Origin: Solirubrobacter taibaiensis
GTDB taxonomy: Bacteria > Actinomycetota > Thermoleophilia > Solirubrobacterales > Solirubrobacteraceae
DNA: 64,000 bases
Assembly (NCBI GenBank): GCA_027587225.1
Contig: JAPDDQ010000039.1
Location: 1-64,000, forward strand
Direction: 5' to 3'
Positions 15,427-22,760 of this stretch are shown here, in pieces. Every line of letters begins with the position of its first letter. Position 1 is the stretch's first letter. The notes under the pieces are model-generated. The model was not told where the DNA came from. It made no database searches and worked only from the letters and a program-made list of their open reading frames with translations. Position numbers and translations under genes: made by a program.

Positions 15427-15482
15427 TTGGCCATCGGGCCAATGCCGATGGCCCTTCCTCCCACCAGAATCCTCCCCCGCCC

Positions 15483-15746
15483 ATGGACTATCGCGTCATC
15501 CAAGAGTTCAAGCTCAAAGGCGATCCGCCGACCCAGGATCAGCTCGACCGGCTCCGCCAGCGCCTGGCGGCCGCGGCCCCTGACTCCGATTCCGACATCG
15601 AGCTCGGCGTCGGCCGCATCCGGGTGCTGCTGACGATCGGTGGTGCGGAGGCGGAGCTCGCGGTTTCTCACGCGCAGCGCGTCGCGAGCACGGTCTTCGG
15701 CGGCACCCCGGCGCACGTGCAGGTCGAGCCGGCGAACCACGTGTAG
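15483..15746 (+). CDS. Small hypothetical protein
   Basis: 87 residues starting MDYRVIQEFKLKGDPP. An N-terminal strand, a helix (DQLDRLRQRLAAAAP), an acidic loop DSDSDIELG, strands (RIRVLLTIGG, EAELAVSHA) and a C-terminal strand give a compact alpha/beta pattern. No family is recognised. Its stop codon TAG supplies the start of the -10 box of the following dehydrogenase. Confidence 0.6.
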   Translation: MDYRVIQEFKLKGDPPTQDQLDRLRQRLAAAAPDSDSDIELGVGRIRVLLTIGGAEAELAVSHAQRVASTVFGGTPAHVQVEPANHV

Positions 15747-15749
15747 CCT
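15744..15749 (+). promoter_or_regulatory. Leaderless -10 box overlapping a stop codon
   Basis: TAGCCT with a 7-base spacer to GTG 15757; the TAG is also the stop codon of the preceding gene. Confidence 0.55.
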
Positions 15750-15756
15750 CCGCCCC

Positions 15757-16677
15757 GTGTGGGCGTACGCGTTGACGGCGCCGGGGCAGCTCTCGCGCGT
15801 CGAGGCGCCGCGACCGGAGCCGGGTGAAGGGCAGCAACTGGTGCGCCTGCGGGCGGGCGGGATCTGCGGCTCGGACCTCCCGCTGTTCCGCGGCCGGCGC
15901 AGTGAGTACTTCATCGACAACACGGGCGATCCCGGGTTCCCGCTGCACGAGGTGGTCGGGGACACCGAGGACGGCACGCGCGTCGTGGGCTGGGCGAGTG
16001 GGCACCGCGGCCTGGCGGAGTACTTCCTCGTCGATCCCGGCCAGGTGATCGCGGTCGGCGCGGACCTGAGCGATGTCGAGGCGACGGTCATCCAGCCGCT
16101 GGCCACGGTGCTCTACGCGCTCACGCGGGTCGGCGACGTGCGCGGCCGGCGCGCGGCGGTGATCGGGCTCGGCTCGATCGGGATGCTGTTCGCGCACGTG
16201 CTCGCGGCCCGGGGAGCGGACGTGACCGGCGTGGACCGTGTCGACCGGCGCGCGGTGGCGGAAGCGTTCGGGCTGCGCGAGGTGCTGTGGGCGGACGCCG
16301 CGGCGCTGCCCGCGGACGCGTTCGACCTGGTGATCGAGGCCGTCGGCCACCAGACGCACACGTTGTCTGCGGGAGCCGAGGCGATCGCCCCGGATGGTTT
16401 GCTGTACGCGTTCGGCGTGCCCGATGACACGCACCACCCGTTCCCCTTCGCGCGGTTCTTCCGCAAGAACGGGACGCTCGTCACCGGGGTCGCGCGCGAG
16501 CGGGCAGCCTCATTGGCCGCCGCGCGGGACTACCTGGTGGGCGCGCGGGCGCTGCTGGACGCCTACATCACCGACGTGCTGCCGGTCGAGCGTGCGCAGG
16601 AGGCGTTCACGCGCGCCGTCGCGCCGACGCTCGGGCGCACCAAGATCGTCCTGTCAGTCGCGGACGTCGATTCCTAG
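15757..16677 (+). CDS. Medium-chain dehydrogenase/reductase, short form
   Basis: 306 residues. The catalytic-domain opening has GGICGSDLPLF with the zinc-ligand cysteine and PGFPLHEVVG with the usual histidine. The Rossmann motif GLGSIGMLFAHVLAARGADV is near residue 133. The protein is shorter than typical zinc alcohol dehydrogenases (about 340-350) and lacks the four-cysteine structural zinc loop, so the substrate cannot be assigned; it resembles threonine or glucose dehydrogenase-like MDR proteins. It uses NAD(P) and is probably cytoplasmic. The start is supported by the leaderless box. The 3' end overlaps the convergent pentapeptide gene by 24 bases. Confidence 0.8.
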   Translation: MWAYALTAPGQLSRVEAPRPEPGEGQQLVRLRAGGICGSDLPLFRGRRSEYFIDNTGDPGFPLHEVVGDTEDGTRVVGWASGHRGLAEYFLVDPGQVIAVGADLSDVEATVIQPLATVLYALTRVGDVRGRRAAVIGLGSIGMLFAHVLAARGADVTGVDRVDRRAVAEAFGLREVLWADAAALPADAFDLVIEAVGHQTHTLSAGAEAIAPDGLLYAFGVPDDTHHPFPFARFFRKNGTLVTGVARERAASLAAARDYLVGARALLDAYITDVLPVERAQEAFTRAVAPTLGRTKIVLSVADVDS

Positions 16678-17298
16678 GCCGCGCGCGAGCAGCGGGCCGA
16701 GCGCGACGAGTTGCACCGGGTCGATCGTCGCGCCGCGCAGGGCGGTCACGTCGCCGTCGGGTTCGACGTCACTGCCGCGTAGGTCCACGGAGCGCATGCG
16801 CGCGTCGTCGATCAGGACGCGGCGGAGGCTGCACCCGTCGAAGCGCGTCTCGCGGATCTCCGCCGCAGTGACGTCCGCGTCGTCGAGCACGCAGTCCTCG
16901 AGCGTCACGTTGCGCAGCTTCGCCCCGCGCAGGCTCGCGAGGTCGAGCTTGCAGCGCACGAACGCCACGTCCTGCAGCTTCGCCTCGATCGCTTTGAAGC
17001 CCGTCATCCGGCAGCGTTCAAAGCGCACGCGGTTCAGCTCGCCCCCGCCCAGGTCGGCGTTGGAGAGGTCGGCGTCGGTGAACTGGACATCGGCGAGGCG
17101 AATGGACCGCAGCCGCGCGCCTTGGAGCCTCGTCTTGGCGAAGCGGCTCCTGAGCACGCGTGCGCCCGGCGCCTTCAGGTCGGCGAGGTCCAGTTCGCCC
17201 ACGAGGGCGTCCTCGATGTCGAATCGCCCGTCCGGTGTCCAGGTGGTCAGGTCCTCGTCGTCGAGGACGTCGGGCTTCTCGGTGACTCCCAGCGGCAT
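16654..17298 (-). CDS. Pentapeptide-repeat protein
   Basis: 214 residues. From about residue 35 to 190 the sequence repeats A(D/N)LXX-like units (LADLKAPGARVLRSRFAKT, SNADLGGGELNRVRF, CKLDLASLRGAKLRNVTLED), which fold as a right-handed quadrilateral beta helix. Some such proteins mimic DNA and protect gyrase, but most are of unknown function. There is no signal peptide or membrane segment. It diverges from trmO, and a possible leaderless -10 box TAGCCT lies 8 bases before ATG. Confidence 0.85.
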   Translation of the reverse strand: MPLGVTEKPDVLDDEDLTTWTPDGRFDIEDALVGELDLADLKAPGARVLRSRFAKTRLQGARLRSIRLADVQFTDADLSNADLGGGELNRVRFERCRMTGFKAIEAKLQDVAFVRCKLDLASLRGAKLRNVTLEDCVLDDADVTAAEIRETRFDGCSLRRVLIDDARMRSVDLRGSDVEPDGDVTALRGATIDPVQLVALGPLLARGLGIDVRD

Positions 17299-17306
17299 CT
17301 TCTGTG

Positions 17307-17312
17307 AGGCTA
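17307..17312 (-). promoter_or_regulatory. Possible leaderless -10 box of pentapeptide gene
   Basis: TAGCCT on the minus strand, 8 bases before ATG 17298, in the 21-base gap to the divergent trmO gene. Confidence 0.4.
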
Positions 17313-17319
17313 CGCGGTG

Positions 17320-17721
17320 ATGGAGCTGATCTCGATCGGGCGTGTGGAGTCACCGTTGCGGCTGCGCGAGGACGCGCCCAAGCAGGGCGACGAGGGCGCA
17401 CCCGACGCCTGGCTCGTGTTCGACGAGGCCGTGCGCGACGGCCTGGACGGGATCGCCGCCGGCGACATCCTGCTCGTCCTCACCTGGCTGGACCGCGCCG
17501 AGCGCGACGTCCTGCGCGTGATCCCACGCGGCGATCGCGCGCGCGGCGTGCAGGGCGTGTTCAACACCCGTTCTCCCGACCGGCCGAACCCGATCGGCCT
17601 GCACCGGGTAGAGGTACTCGACGTCGACGGCACCCGCCTGCACGTCCGTGACCTGGAAGCGCTCGACGGGACGCCGATCATCGACGTCAAGCCGTTGCTG
17701 CGCAGCATCGAGGAACGATGA
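17320..17721 (+). CDS. trmO: tRNA N6-threonylcarbamoyladenosine methyltransferase (TrmO/TsaA-like)
   Basis: 133 residues. Family signatures ISIGRVESPL at the N-terminus, DILLVLTWLDRAERDVLRV in the middle and the strongly conserved FNTRSPDRPNPIGLHRVEVL match the TsaA/TrmO fold, which methylates t6A37 in certain tRNAs using S-adenosylmethionine. The length equals the core domain; the C-terminal extension of E. coli TrmO is missing, as in many actinobacterial copies. ATG 17320 is chosen; GTG 17317 is equally possible. The stop overlaps the next gene by 4 bases. Confidence 0.88.
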   Translation: MELISIGRVESPLRLREDAPKQGDEGAPDAWLVFDEAVRDGLDGIAAGDILLVLTWLDRAERDVLRVIPRGDRARGVQGVFNTRSPDRPNPIGLHRVEVLDVDGTRLHVRDLEALDGTPIIDVKPLLRSIEER

Positions 17722-18308
17722 GCCACCCTTCCCCACCCGCGCCCGGCCCCTACCTCCAGACCGTGTCCGGGCGCTTCGTGAACCCGTTCGACCCGGACCC
17801 CGAGCAACTCGACCCGGGTGACATCGCCCGCGCGTTGGCCAACATCTGCCGCTTCGGCGGGCACTGCCGGCCGTTCTACTCGGTCGCCCAGCACTCGGTG
17901 ATCGTGTCCGAGCTGGTCGAGCAGCGCGGCGGCGACGTCGAGGACGTGTTCGCCGCCCTGATGCACGACGCCGCCGAGGCCTACCTCGGCGACATGCCAC
18001 ACCCGATCAAGCACCGCTCGCCGCTCGGCACCGCCTTCAAGGCGGCCGAGGACCACCTCGAGTCCGTACTGCGCGCGCGCTTCTCGATCAAGGCCGACGT
18101 CCCCGAGATCAAGCGCATCGACCGCGCGCTGCTGGCCACCGAGCGCCGCAGCGTCAGCGGCGAGGGCTGGGACTGGCCGGAGCTCGAAGGCGTCGAGGCC
18201 CTCGACATCGAGCTCGTCCCGTGCCCGCCCGACGAGGCCGAGCGCGCCTTCACCGCACGCTTCGACGAGCTGCAGGCGCGCCGCGGAGTGGACGCGCCCA
18301 GCAGGTAG
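17718..18308 (+). CDS. HD-domain phosphohydrolase (YfbR-like)
   Basis: 196 residues. The HD metal site is visible as HSVIVSELV (first His near residue 54), LMHDAAEAYLGDMPHPIK (HD near 78-79) and a later aspartate in IDRALLATE. The arrangement resembles 5'-deoxynucleotidase YfbR and related HD proteins that remove phosphate from nucleoside monophosphates. It starts ATG within the trmO stop, so it is translationally coupled. Its stop TAG is reused by the cupin promoter. Confidence 0.82.
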   Translation: MSHPSPPAPGPYLQTVSGRFVNPFDPDPEQLDPGDIARALANICRFGGHCRPFYSVAQHSVIVSELVEQRGGDVEDVFAALMHDAAEAYLGDMPHPIKHRSPLGTAFKAAEDHLESVLRARFSIKADVPEIKRIDRALLATERRSVSGEGWDWPELEGVEALDIELVPCPPDEAERAFTARFDELQARRGVDAPSR

Positions 18309-18311
18309 GTT
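18306..18311 (+). promoter_or_regulatory. Leaderless -10 box overlapping a stop codon
   Basis: TAGGTT, 6 bases before ATG 18318; TAG is the stop codon of the HD gene. Confidence 0.55.
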
Positions 18312-18317
18312 CGGCGG

Positions 18318-18602
18318 ATGGCCGACTTCCACAGCGAGACTATGTCCGTCATCACGAACGAACTCGCGCCGGGACGGGGGCCGGCGCTGCACCGGCACCC
18401 GTACGAGGAGGTGTTCGTGATCATCGAGGGCGAGGCGACCATCACCGTCGGGGACGAGACGCTCGTGGTGCGCGGCGGTGAGCCCCCGGTCGTGGCGCCG
18501 CCGAACACGCCGCACGCGTTCACCAACAGCGGGACCGGGCGGCTGGTCACGGTCGACATCCACGCGAGCCCGGTCTTTGAGACCGAGTGGCTACGCCCAT
18601 GA
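18318..18602 (+). CDS. Small cupin-domain protein
   Basis: 94 residues, a single cupin barrel. Motif 1 is present as GRGPALHRHPYEEVFVIIEG with two His and one Glu as metal ligands, and motif 2 as PPNTPHAFTNSG with the last His. Small cupins bind metal and act as dioxygenases, isomerases or sensors; the substrate cannot be told. The start fits a leaderless promoter. Confidence 0.85.
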   Translation: MADFHSETMSVITNELAPGRGPALHRHPYEEVFVIIEGEATITVGDETLVVRGGEPPVVAPPNTPHAFTNSGTGRLVTVDIHASPVFETEWLRP

Positions 18603-18645
18603 CGGCGCACAGTTCGAGCGTCGTCGAAAATGGTGTCTATCCACA

Positions 18646-19209
18646 GTGACCGCATCACAGCAGTCCCTCCGCGCCGCCGTCTTCCTCGGGCTGAGCGTCG
18701 ACGGCCGCATCGCGAGGCCCGATGGCGATCTCGAGTGGCTGACCAGCCGCGGCGCCGCCGCCGGGGACGCAGGCTTCACGCCCTTCGTAGAGTCAGTGGA
18801 CGCGGTCGTGATGGGTCGGGGGACCTACGAGGGCATTGCCTCTGACGAGCACTGGCCCTACCTCGATCGGCCGATGCATGTGATCAGCACGACCCTCGCA
18901 GCAGACGGAGATTCCCGGATCACCGTGCATCGCTCCGCCGAGGCGGCCGTCGACGCGCTGCAGCGGGACGGCCACCGGCGCGTCTACGTCGACGGTGGCG
19001 AGACCATCCGGTGGTTTCTTGCCTCCGGACTTGTCGACGAGCTCACGCTCTCCCAGGTGCCCGTGCTCATCGGCGACGGGCCCTCACTGTTCGGTCCGCT
19101 CGGCGGAGACGTGCACCTCGAGCACGTCCGCACCGCGGTTCTCGACGGCGGGATGGTCCAGACCACCTACCGCGTCTTGGGCGGACCGACGCCGTCCGCA
19201 GCCAAGTAG
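18646..19209 (+). CDS. RibD C-terminal/dihydrofolate-reductase-like protein
   Basis: 187 residues from GTG 18646. It opens with LRAAVFLGLSVDGRIARPDG, the RibD_C signature, followed by DAVVMGRGTYEG, VISTTL and RVYVDGGETIRWFLASGLVDELTLS, which build the NADPH-binding DHFR-like fold. Stand-alone members reduce unknown pterin- or flavin-like substrates; riboflavin synthesis is unlikely without the deaminase domain. The frame is open upstream across the cupin gene, but the conserved domain begins here. Confidence 0.85.
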   Translation: MTASQQSLRAAVFLGLSVDGRIARPDGDLEWLTSRGAAAGDAGFTPFVESVDAVVMGRGTYEGIASDEHWPYLDRPMHVISTTLAADGDSRITVHRSAEAAVDALQRDGHRRVYVDGGETIRWFLASGLVDELTLSQVPVLIGDGPSLFGPLGGDVHLEHVRTAVLDGGMVQTTYRVLGGPTPSAAK

Positions 19210-19221
19210 GCCGAGCGCGGC

Positions 19222-19626
19222 GTGTTCGAGTATCACGGCTGGGCCACGATCCTGGATTCGACCGGATACGAGGACCTCGACGAGGACCCTTCGACCGCCA
19301 CGCTCGATGCCGTCCGAAGGGCGATGGCGGACTCGGGCCTTGAGCACCGTGTTGCGCTCGATGCGCGCAACGGCTCCTGGTTTCTCCGGATCCACGGCCT
19401 CAACAATCACCGCAATCCGGACGTCGCGGGGCTCTTCGAGGCCGTTGCCCGCATCGCTCCGGGGTCATCCGGAGTGCTGTTCACCCACGATGAGGAAGCT
19501 GGGTTAGGACCCCCGCGAGGACCAGACGAGCCGACGTCCAAAGTGACGTTTTCGACGAAGGGATCCGTTCGACGAGTCGGTCGCCATCGGGCACCGCCGT
19601 CGCGACCTCGCGCCGCGCGTCACTGA
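19222..19626 (+). pseudogene. Imm7-like immunity protein gene with disrupted 3' end
   Basis: The opening (FEYHGWATILDSTGYEDLDE) and later SWFLRIHGLNNHRNPDVAGLFEAVA and PGSSGVLFTHDEE match my knowledge of the Imm7 family of polymorphic-toxin immunity proteins. After residue 92 the expected end is lost: the frame gives an Arg/Pro-rich tail, while the +1-shifted frame gives RRRDPFDESVAIGHRRRDL, which looks more like a family C-terminus. This suggests a frameshift near 19560. No toxin gene is nearby, so it is an orphan. The start is GTG 19222, 12 bases after the RibD-like gene. Confidence 0.5.
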
Positions 19627-19674
19627 CGGCGTTCGCAACGTGCGCGGAGTCCGTCCGCTCGGTCCCGGTCGATC

Positions 19675-19872
19675 TCATCGATTCAGAATGGACGTCACCA
19701 CGTCGTCGTCAGTCGCGACGCTGATGAGGCTGCCGCTGTACGCGGCGTTGGTTTCGAGTACGTCCCCGTCCTTGCGTGCCACTTCGAGTTGGCAGCCGTA
19801 CCGGCTGGCGAGCGCGCGGGAGGTTTGCAGTTGCAGTTCGACCTGTACTGAACGGCTGACGTCGCTCCATGG
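19675..19872 (-). pseudogene. Possible minus-strand gene remnant without start
   Basis: Read on the minus strand this gives a protein-like sequence of about 65 residues (DVSRSVQVELQLQTSRALAS, then LISVATDDDVVTSILNR and a stop). There is no ATG, GTG or TTG at its beginning and an in-frame stop sits upstream near 19905, so if real it is the 3' fragment of a lost gene. The plus strand also has a protein-like open stretch here (IQNGRHHVVVSRDADEAAAV), also without a start. I cannot decide between them. Confidence 0.22.
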
Positions 19873-20192
19873 CGGGTACGAACGCGCACATGGCCCGTCG
19901 CTCTCTCAGCAGGCTCGCGTGGTACTTCGGTATTGCCTGGGGCGATCCGGGCTATTCCGAGATGTCGCCGGCCGAGCCTCCCGGTCTCTGGCGCGTTGTT
20001 GTCGGTTGGGTCGTCGCCGCCACCGTGTTCGCGTTCCTGAGCGAAGCCGTTGACGGATTCGACGGCGGGGTGTTCGGCTCCGCCGCCAAGGGCGCAGCGT
20101 TCGCGACCGTGCTTGTCGCTTTCAACCTGTTGATGGCGCGGAGCGACAACCGAACTCGTGCGGGCGAGAAACGCGTCTCCCCCGACGCGTGA
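19869..20192 (+). CDS. Small two-helix membrane protein, hypothetical
   Basis: 107 residues (ATG 19890 would give 100). Hydrophobic segments lie at about 44-62 (WRVVVGWVVAATVFAFLS) and 72-89 (AAKGAAFATVLVAFNLLMA), with an Arg-rich C-terminal tail. No family is recognised. Its codon third positions are less GC-rich than those of flanking genes, as is this whole stretch. Confidence 0.5.
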   Translation: MAGTNAHMARRSLSRLAWYFGIAWGDPGYSEMSPAEPPGLWRVVVGWVVAATVFAFLSEAVDGFDGGVFGSAAKGAAFATVLVAFNLLMARSDNRTRAGEKRVSPDA

Positions 20193-20265
20193 GTAGCGGA
20201 GCGCGGGCGACATCGGCGCGCTGGCCCAAAGTGCTCCTATTCGACGAACCCGCGCTTTCGAGCTC

Positions 20266-20481
20266 GTGCGGCTTCGCAGGTGCGAACAGTCGCCCAGAGA
20301 GTCAGATCTGACGGCCGAGGAACTCGCACAGGTAGTCCCGATCCGCTTCAAGAGCACGCCGGAGTGGCGGACAGCCGTTGACGATGCCAAGGCCGTGCTC
20401 GCGACGCGCGAGAACCTGCCGTCGGGACCGGAACGCCAGGCTTCTCGCACGGCACGCGGCAAGCGCGGACGCGAGCGATAG
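20266..20481 (+). CDS. Small basic hypothetical protein
   Basis: 71 residues. The central part PIRFKSTPEWRTAVDDAKAV and the basic end ARGKRGRER look protein-like and the codon pattern is plausible, but no family is recognised and the first 15 residues may not be translated. It may be a decayed fragment. The bases on either side (20193-20265 and 20482-20640) show nothing recognisable. Confidence 0.35.
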   Translation: MRLRRCEQSPRESDLTAEELAQVVPIRFKSTPEWRTAVDDAKAVLATRENLPSGPERQASRTARGKRGRER

Positions 20482-20640
20482 CGCGTTCTTACGCGACGCG
20501 GTGCAGTGCCGGGCATCCTCGAACCAGTGCTGCTTGTCGACGGTCCCGCGCCTTTGGTGGCCGCACGTGCGGCATGAAGCGACGCTTCGCGGGCCACTTT
20601 GGGTCGGGATCAGGCGACCAGCACGCTGGAACGCTTGCCC

Positions 20641-21438
20641 TCATAGGACTACTGGTCGCGAGCCGCGCGACACGTGCAGGACCGCTCCGTAGCGCTCGCG
20701 CAGCTCGGCGGCGCGCGCGTCGGTGAAGGGCTCGATCCGCAGATTGACTCGGTTCTCGGACTGACTCACGCCGACTGAGCTGAAGTCTGGCTCGTCTTGG
20801 AGCTCATCCGAGATCCGCTCCTTCGCGGCGGTCAATTCCGTCAGGGTGAAGCGGACTCTGGGCGTCCGCAAGAACGCGGCGCTGATCGCCGATCGCCTGA
20901 CGAGTTCCCTGCGAGCACTTGCTGAACCGGTCGTCAGCGGCAGTGCCAAGTACTGGCCGCGCGAGTCTCCGCCGTAGTACAGGCCGCCGTAAGCGTCGCG
21001 TAGGCACGTCCGAGCGTACTTCTGCATGAGCTTGGTGTGGTTGCCGATGTCGCCACGGGCGTAGAGCAGATCGAATTCCGCGGGGGTCAACGGCAGGCCC
21101 ATCTCCTCCTCGTATCCCAGCCGCGCCACGATCACCGCGCGCGTCGCCTCGGGACTCGCGTCTAGACCTTCTGCCCGCCGTTGCTCCTGTGCTTTCGCCA
21201 ACGCGTCCGCGGCGACCGGCCGCGAACCGTCATCGCGTGCCCGTAGCCGGCGCAACGCTGACTCGGCTTTGCGCTGCAGCGCCTCGTACTTCCGCGCCAG
21301 GCGCGCACCCGCAGCACGCTCGTCCGCGGTCGGCAGACGCACCTCACACGCCGGCGCAGTGACGCGGACCGGCTCACTCGACGCCCCGCAGCCTGCAACA
21401 GCCGAGGCAAGCACCGCAACCGCGAAGAAACCGCGCAT
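20641..21438 (-). CDS. Secreted lipoprotein, unknown function
   Basis: 265 residues from ATG 21438, starting MRGFFAVAVLASAVAGCG with lipobox VAGC. The region at about 40-90 is strongly helical (ARLARKYEALQRKAESALRR). A central segment (GYEEEMGLPLTPAEFDLLYARG, then AYGGLYYGGDSRGQYLALPL) resembles a peptidase-inhibitor-like or sensor domain seen in actinobacterial lipoproteins, but I cannot name it. A leaderless -10 box (TACCTT, 7-base spacer) fixes this start over an alternative six codons upstream. Confidence 0.7.
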   Translation of the reverse strand: MRGFFAVAVLASAVAGCGASSEPVRVTAPACEVRLPTADERAAGARLARKYEALQRKAESALRRLRARDDGSRPVAADALAKAQEQRRAEGLDASPEATRAVIVARLGYEEEMGLPLTPAEFDLLYARGDIGNHTKLMQKYARTCLRDAYGGLYYGGDSRGQYLALPLTTGSASARRELVRRSAISAAFLRTPRVRFTLTELTAAKERISDELQDEPDFSSVGVSQSENRVNLRIEPFTDARAAELRERYGAVLHVSRGSRPVVL

Positions 21439-21445
21439 GCGGATG

Positions 21446-21451
21446 AAGGTA
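21446..21451 (-). promoter_or_regulatory. Leaderless -10 box of lipoprotein gene
   Basis: TACCTT on the minus strand, 7 bases before ATG 21438. Confidence 0.5.
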
Positions 21452-21533
21452 CCCACAGCCGTCTGCGCTGACCACCATGGTGTCGCTGAACGGCGACGGT
21501 CACGGGTGCGCCGGCAGCAAGTGCCGTCTGGGA

Positions 21534-21899
21534 ATGAGTGACGCCACCGAAACCGACGTCGAGCTGTCGCAGATCGCGCGCTGGCGCACCTGGAAGCTGC
21601 TGCTCGCGGCGGTGGCGATGGCAGTCGCCGCCGGTGTGCTGAAGGCCGTCGGCGAGTACCTCGTCATCAAGCGTGATCAGAGCCTCGACGAGACCGCCGG
21701 TGACGCGATCTGGTTTGCCGTCTACACGACGTTGTTCTGGCTGGTGCGGTGGTACCCGCGCTTGCTCACACGGAATGCTGGTAGCGGCGGGCAAGGACCC
21801 GCAGGTGCTCGACGAGCTCCGGTGGTCCGTTCGCGTGGAAGTCGATCCCGAGCATCCCGATCCAGACGGCGACGGTTTCGATGCTGTCGGCGCCGGTGA
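21534..21899 (+). CDS. Small membrane protein, hypothetical
   Basis: 121 residues from ATG 21534 (a GTG at 21477 is also open). Two hydrophobic segments: WKLLLAAVAMAVAAGVLKAV (about 18-37) and AIWFAVYTTLFWLVRWY (about 56-72). The last 40 residues are Arg-rich and lie antisense to the 3' end of the WYL regulator, so the true C-terminus may have been altered or the overlap is a recent extension. No family is recognised. Confidence 0.5.
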   Translation: MSDATETDVELSQIARWRTWKLLLAAVAMAVAAGVLKAVGEYLVIKRDQSLDETAGDAIWFAVYTTLFWLVRWYPRLLTRNAGSGGQGPAGARRAPVVRSRGSRSRASRSRRRRFRCCRRR

Positions 21900-22731
21900 C
21901 GAGGACGCAATGGCCGTCATCGACGGTCTCGACCACGCCGACGGCGGGGTTGATCCGGTCGAGCACCTCCTGGGCGGGCGCGTCGACGAGGATGCGGGCG
22001 TGGACCTTCCAGCCGGTTGAGGCGACGTGACGCAGCACGAACGACGCGTAGTCGCCGCCCTTGAGTGGTTCCGGCGCGAACCGTGCGGCGCCTGGAAACC
22101 GCAGGCGCATCCAGTCGACGCGAAACACACGCCACTCGCGGTCTGAATGCTCGCGAGCGACCAGGTACCAGCGCTGCTGCCAGCTCACGAGCCGGTAGGG
22201 GTCGGCGGTCACCGGTCGCTCGGCGTCTTCGTAGGTGAAACGGACGCCGGCGCGGTCGCTGATGGCGGCGGCCAGTTGCGCGAGCAGGTCCGGGTCGACC
22301 CGCACCTCCGGCTCGTTGGTGCCGGTGTTGGCCGGCCCGACATCCGTGTTGGCGTGGATGGCTCGGACCCGGCGCTGCAAGCGGTCCGGCAGCGTCCGCT
22401 CCAGCTTGGCCATCGCGGAGGCGCTCGCGTCCCGGAGGCCAGGAGCGGAGGCAGCATTCCCGAGGCCGATCGCGACGGCGACCGCCTCGTCGTCGCTGAG
22501 CAGCAGGGGCGGAAGCTGGCCGTGCCGGCCGAGCCGGTAGCCGCCGCCGGGCCCGCGGGTCGCGTCAACCGGGTAGCCCAACTCGCGCAACCGCTCGATG
22601 TCCTTGCGCAGCGTCCGGTCGGTGACGCCGAGCAGCGCGACGAGATCAGGGCCGCTCCAGACCGGCTGACTCTGCAGGTAGCCGAGCAGCAACAGCAGCC
22701 GGCTCGAAGTCGATTGCGGAACGTTTCGCAC
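21766..22731 (-). CDS. WYL-domain transcriptional regulator (YafY/PafC type)
   Basis: 321 residues. The N-terminal HTH_11 domain (SSRLLLLLGYLQSQPVWSGP, then GVTDRTLRKDIERLRELGYP) binds DNA. The WYL domain lies at about 140-230 (VRFTYEDAERPVTADPYRLV, then RWYLVAREH) and is followed by a C-terminal extension. WYL regulators sense nucleic acid or small ligands. The gene diverges from the epoxide hydrolase, and a palindrome covering that gene's promoter and start (22741-22760) is its probable operator. Confidence 0.88.
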   Translation of the reverse strand: MRNVPQSTSSRLLLLLGYLQSQPVWSGPDLVALLGVTDRTLRKDIERLRELGYPVDATRGPGGGYRLGRHGQLPPLLLSDDEAVAVAIGLGNAASAPGLRDASASAMAKLERTLPDRLQRRVRAIHANTDVGPANTGTNEPEVRVDPDLLAQLAAAISDRAGVRFTYEDAERPVTADPYRLVSWQQRWYLVAREHSDREWRVFRVDWMRLRFPGAARFAPEPLKGGDYASFVLRHVASTGWKVHARILVDAPAQEVLDRINPAVGVVETVDDGHCVLVTGADSIETVAVWIGMLGIDFHANGPPELVEHLRVLARRYQHSV

Positions 22732-22740
22732 CGGAATTAA

Positions 22741-22760
22741 TCATACCTTTCCATGTATGA
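22741..22760. promoter_or_regulatory. Palindrome TCATAC-N8-GTATGA, probable WYL-regulator operator
   Basis: Perfect 6-bp arms with an 8-base spacer in the WYL/epoxide hydrolase intergenic gap. It contains the -10 box TACCTT (22744-22749) and the ATG at 22757 of the hydrolase, so binding would block initiation. Confidence 0.6.
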
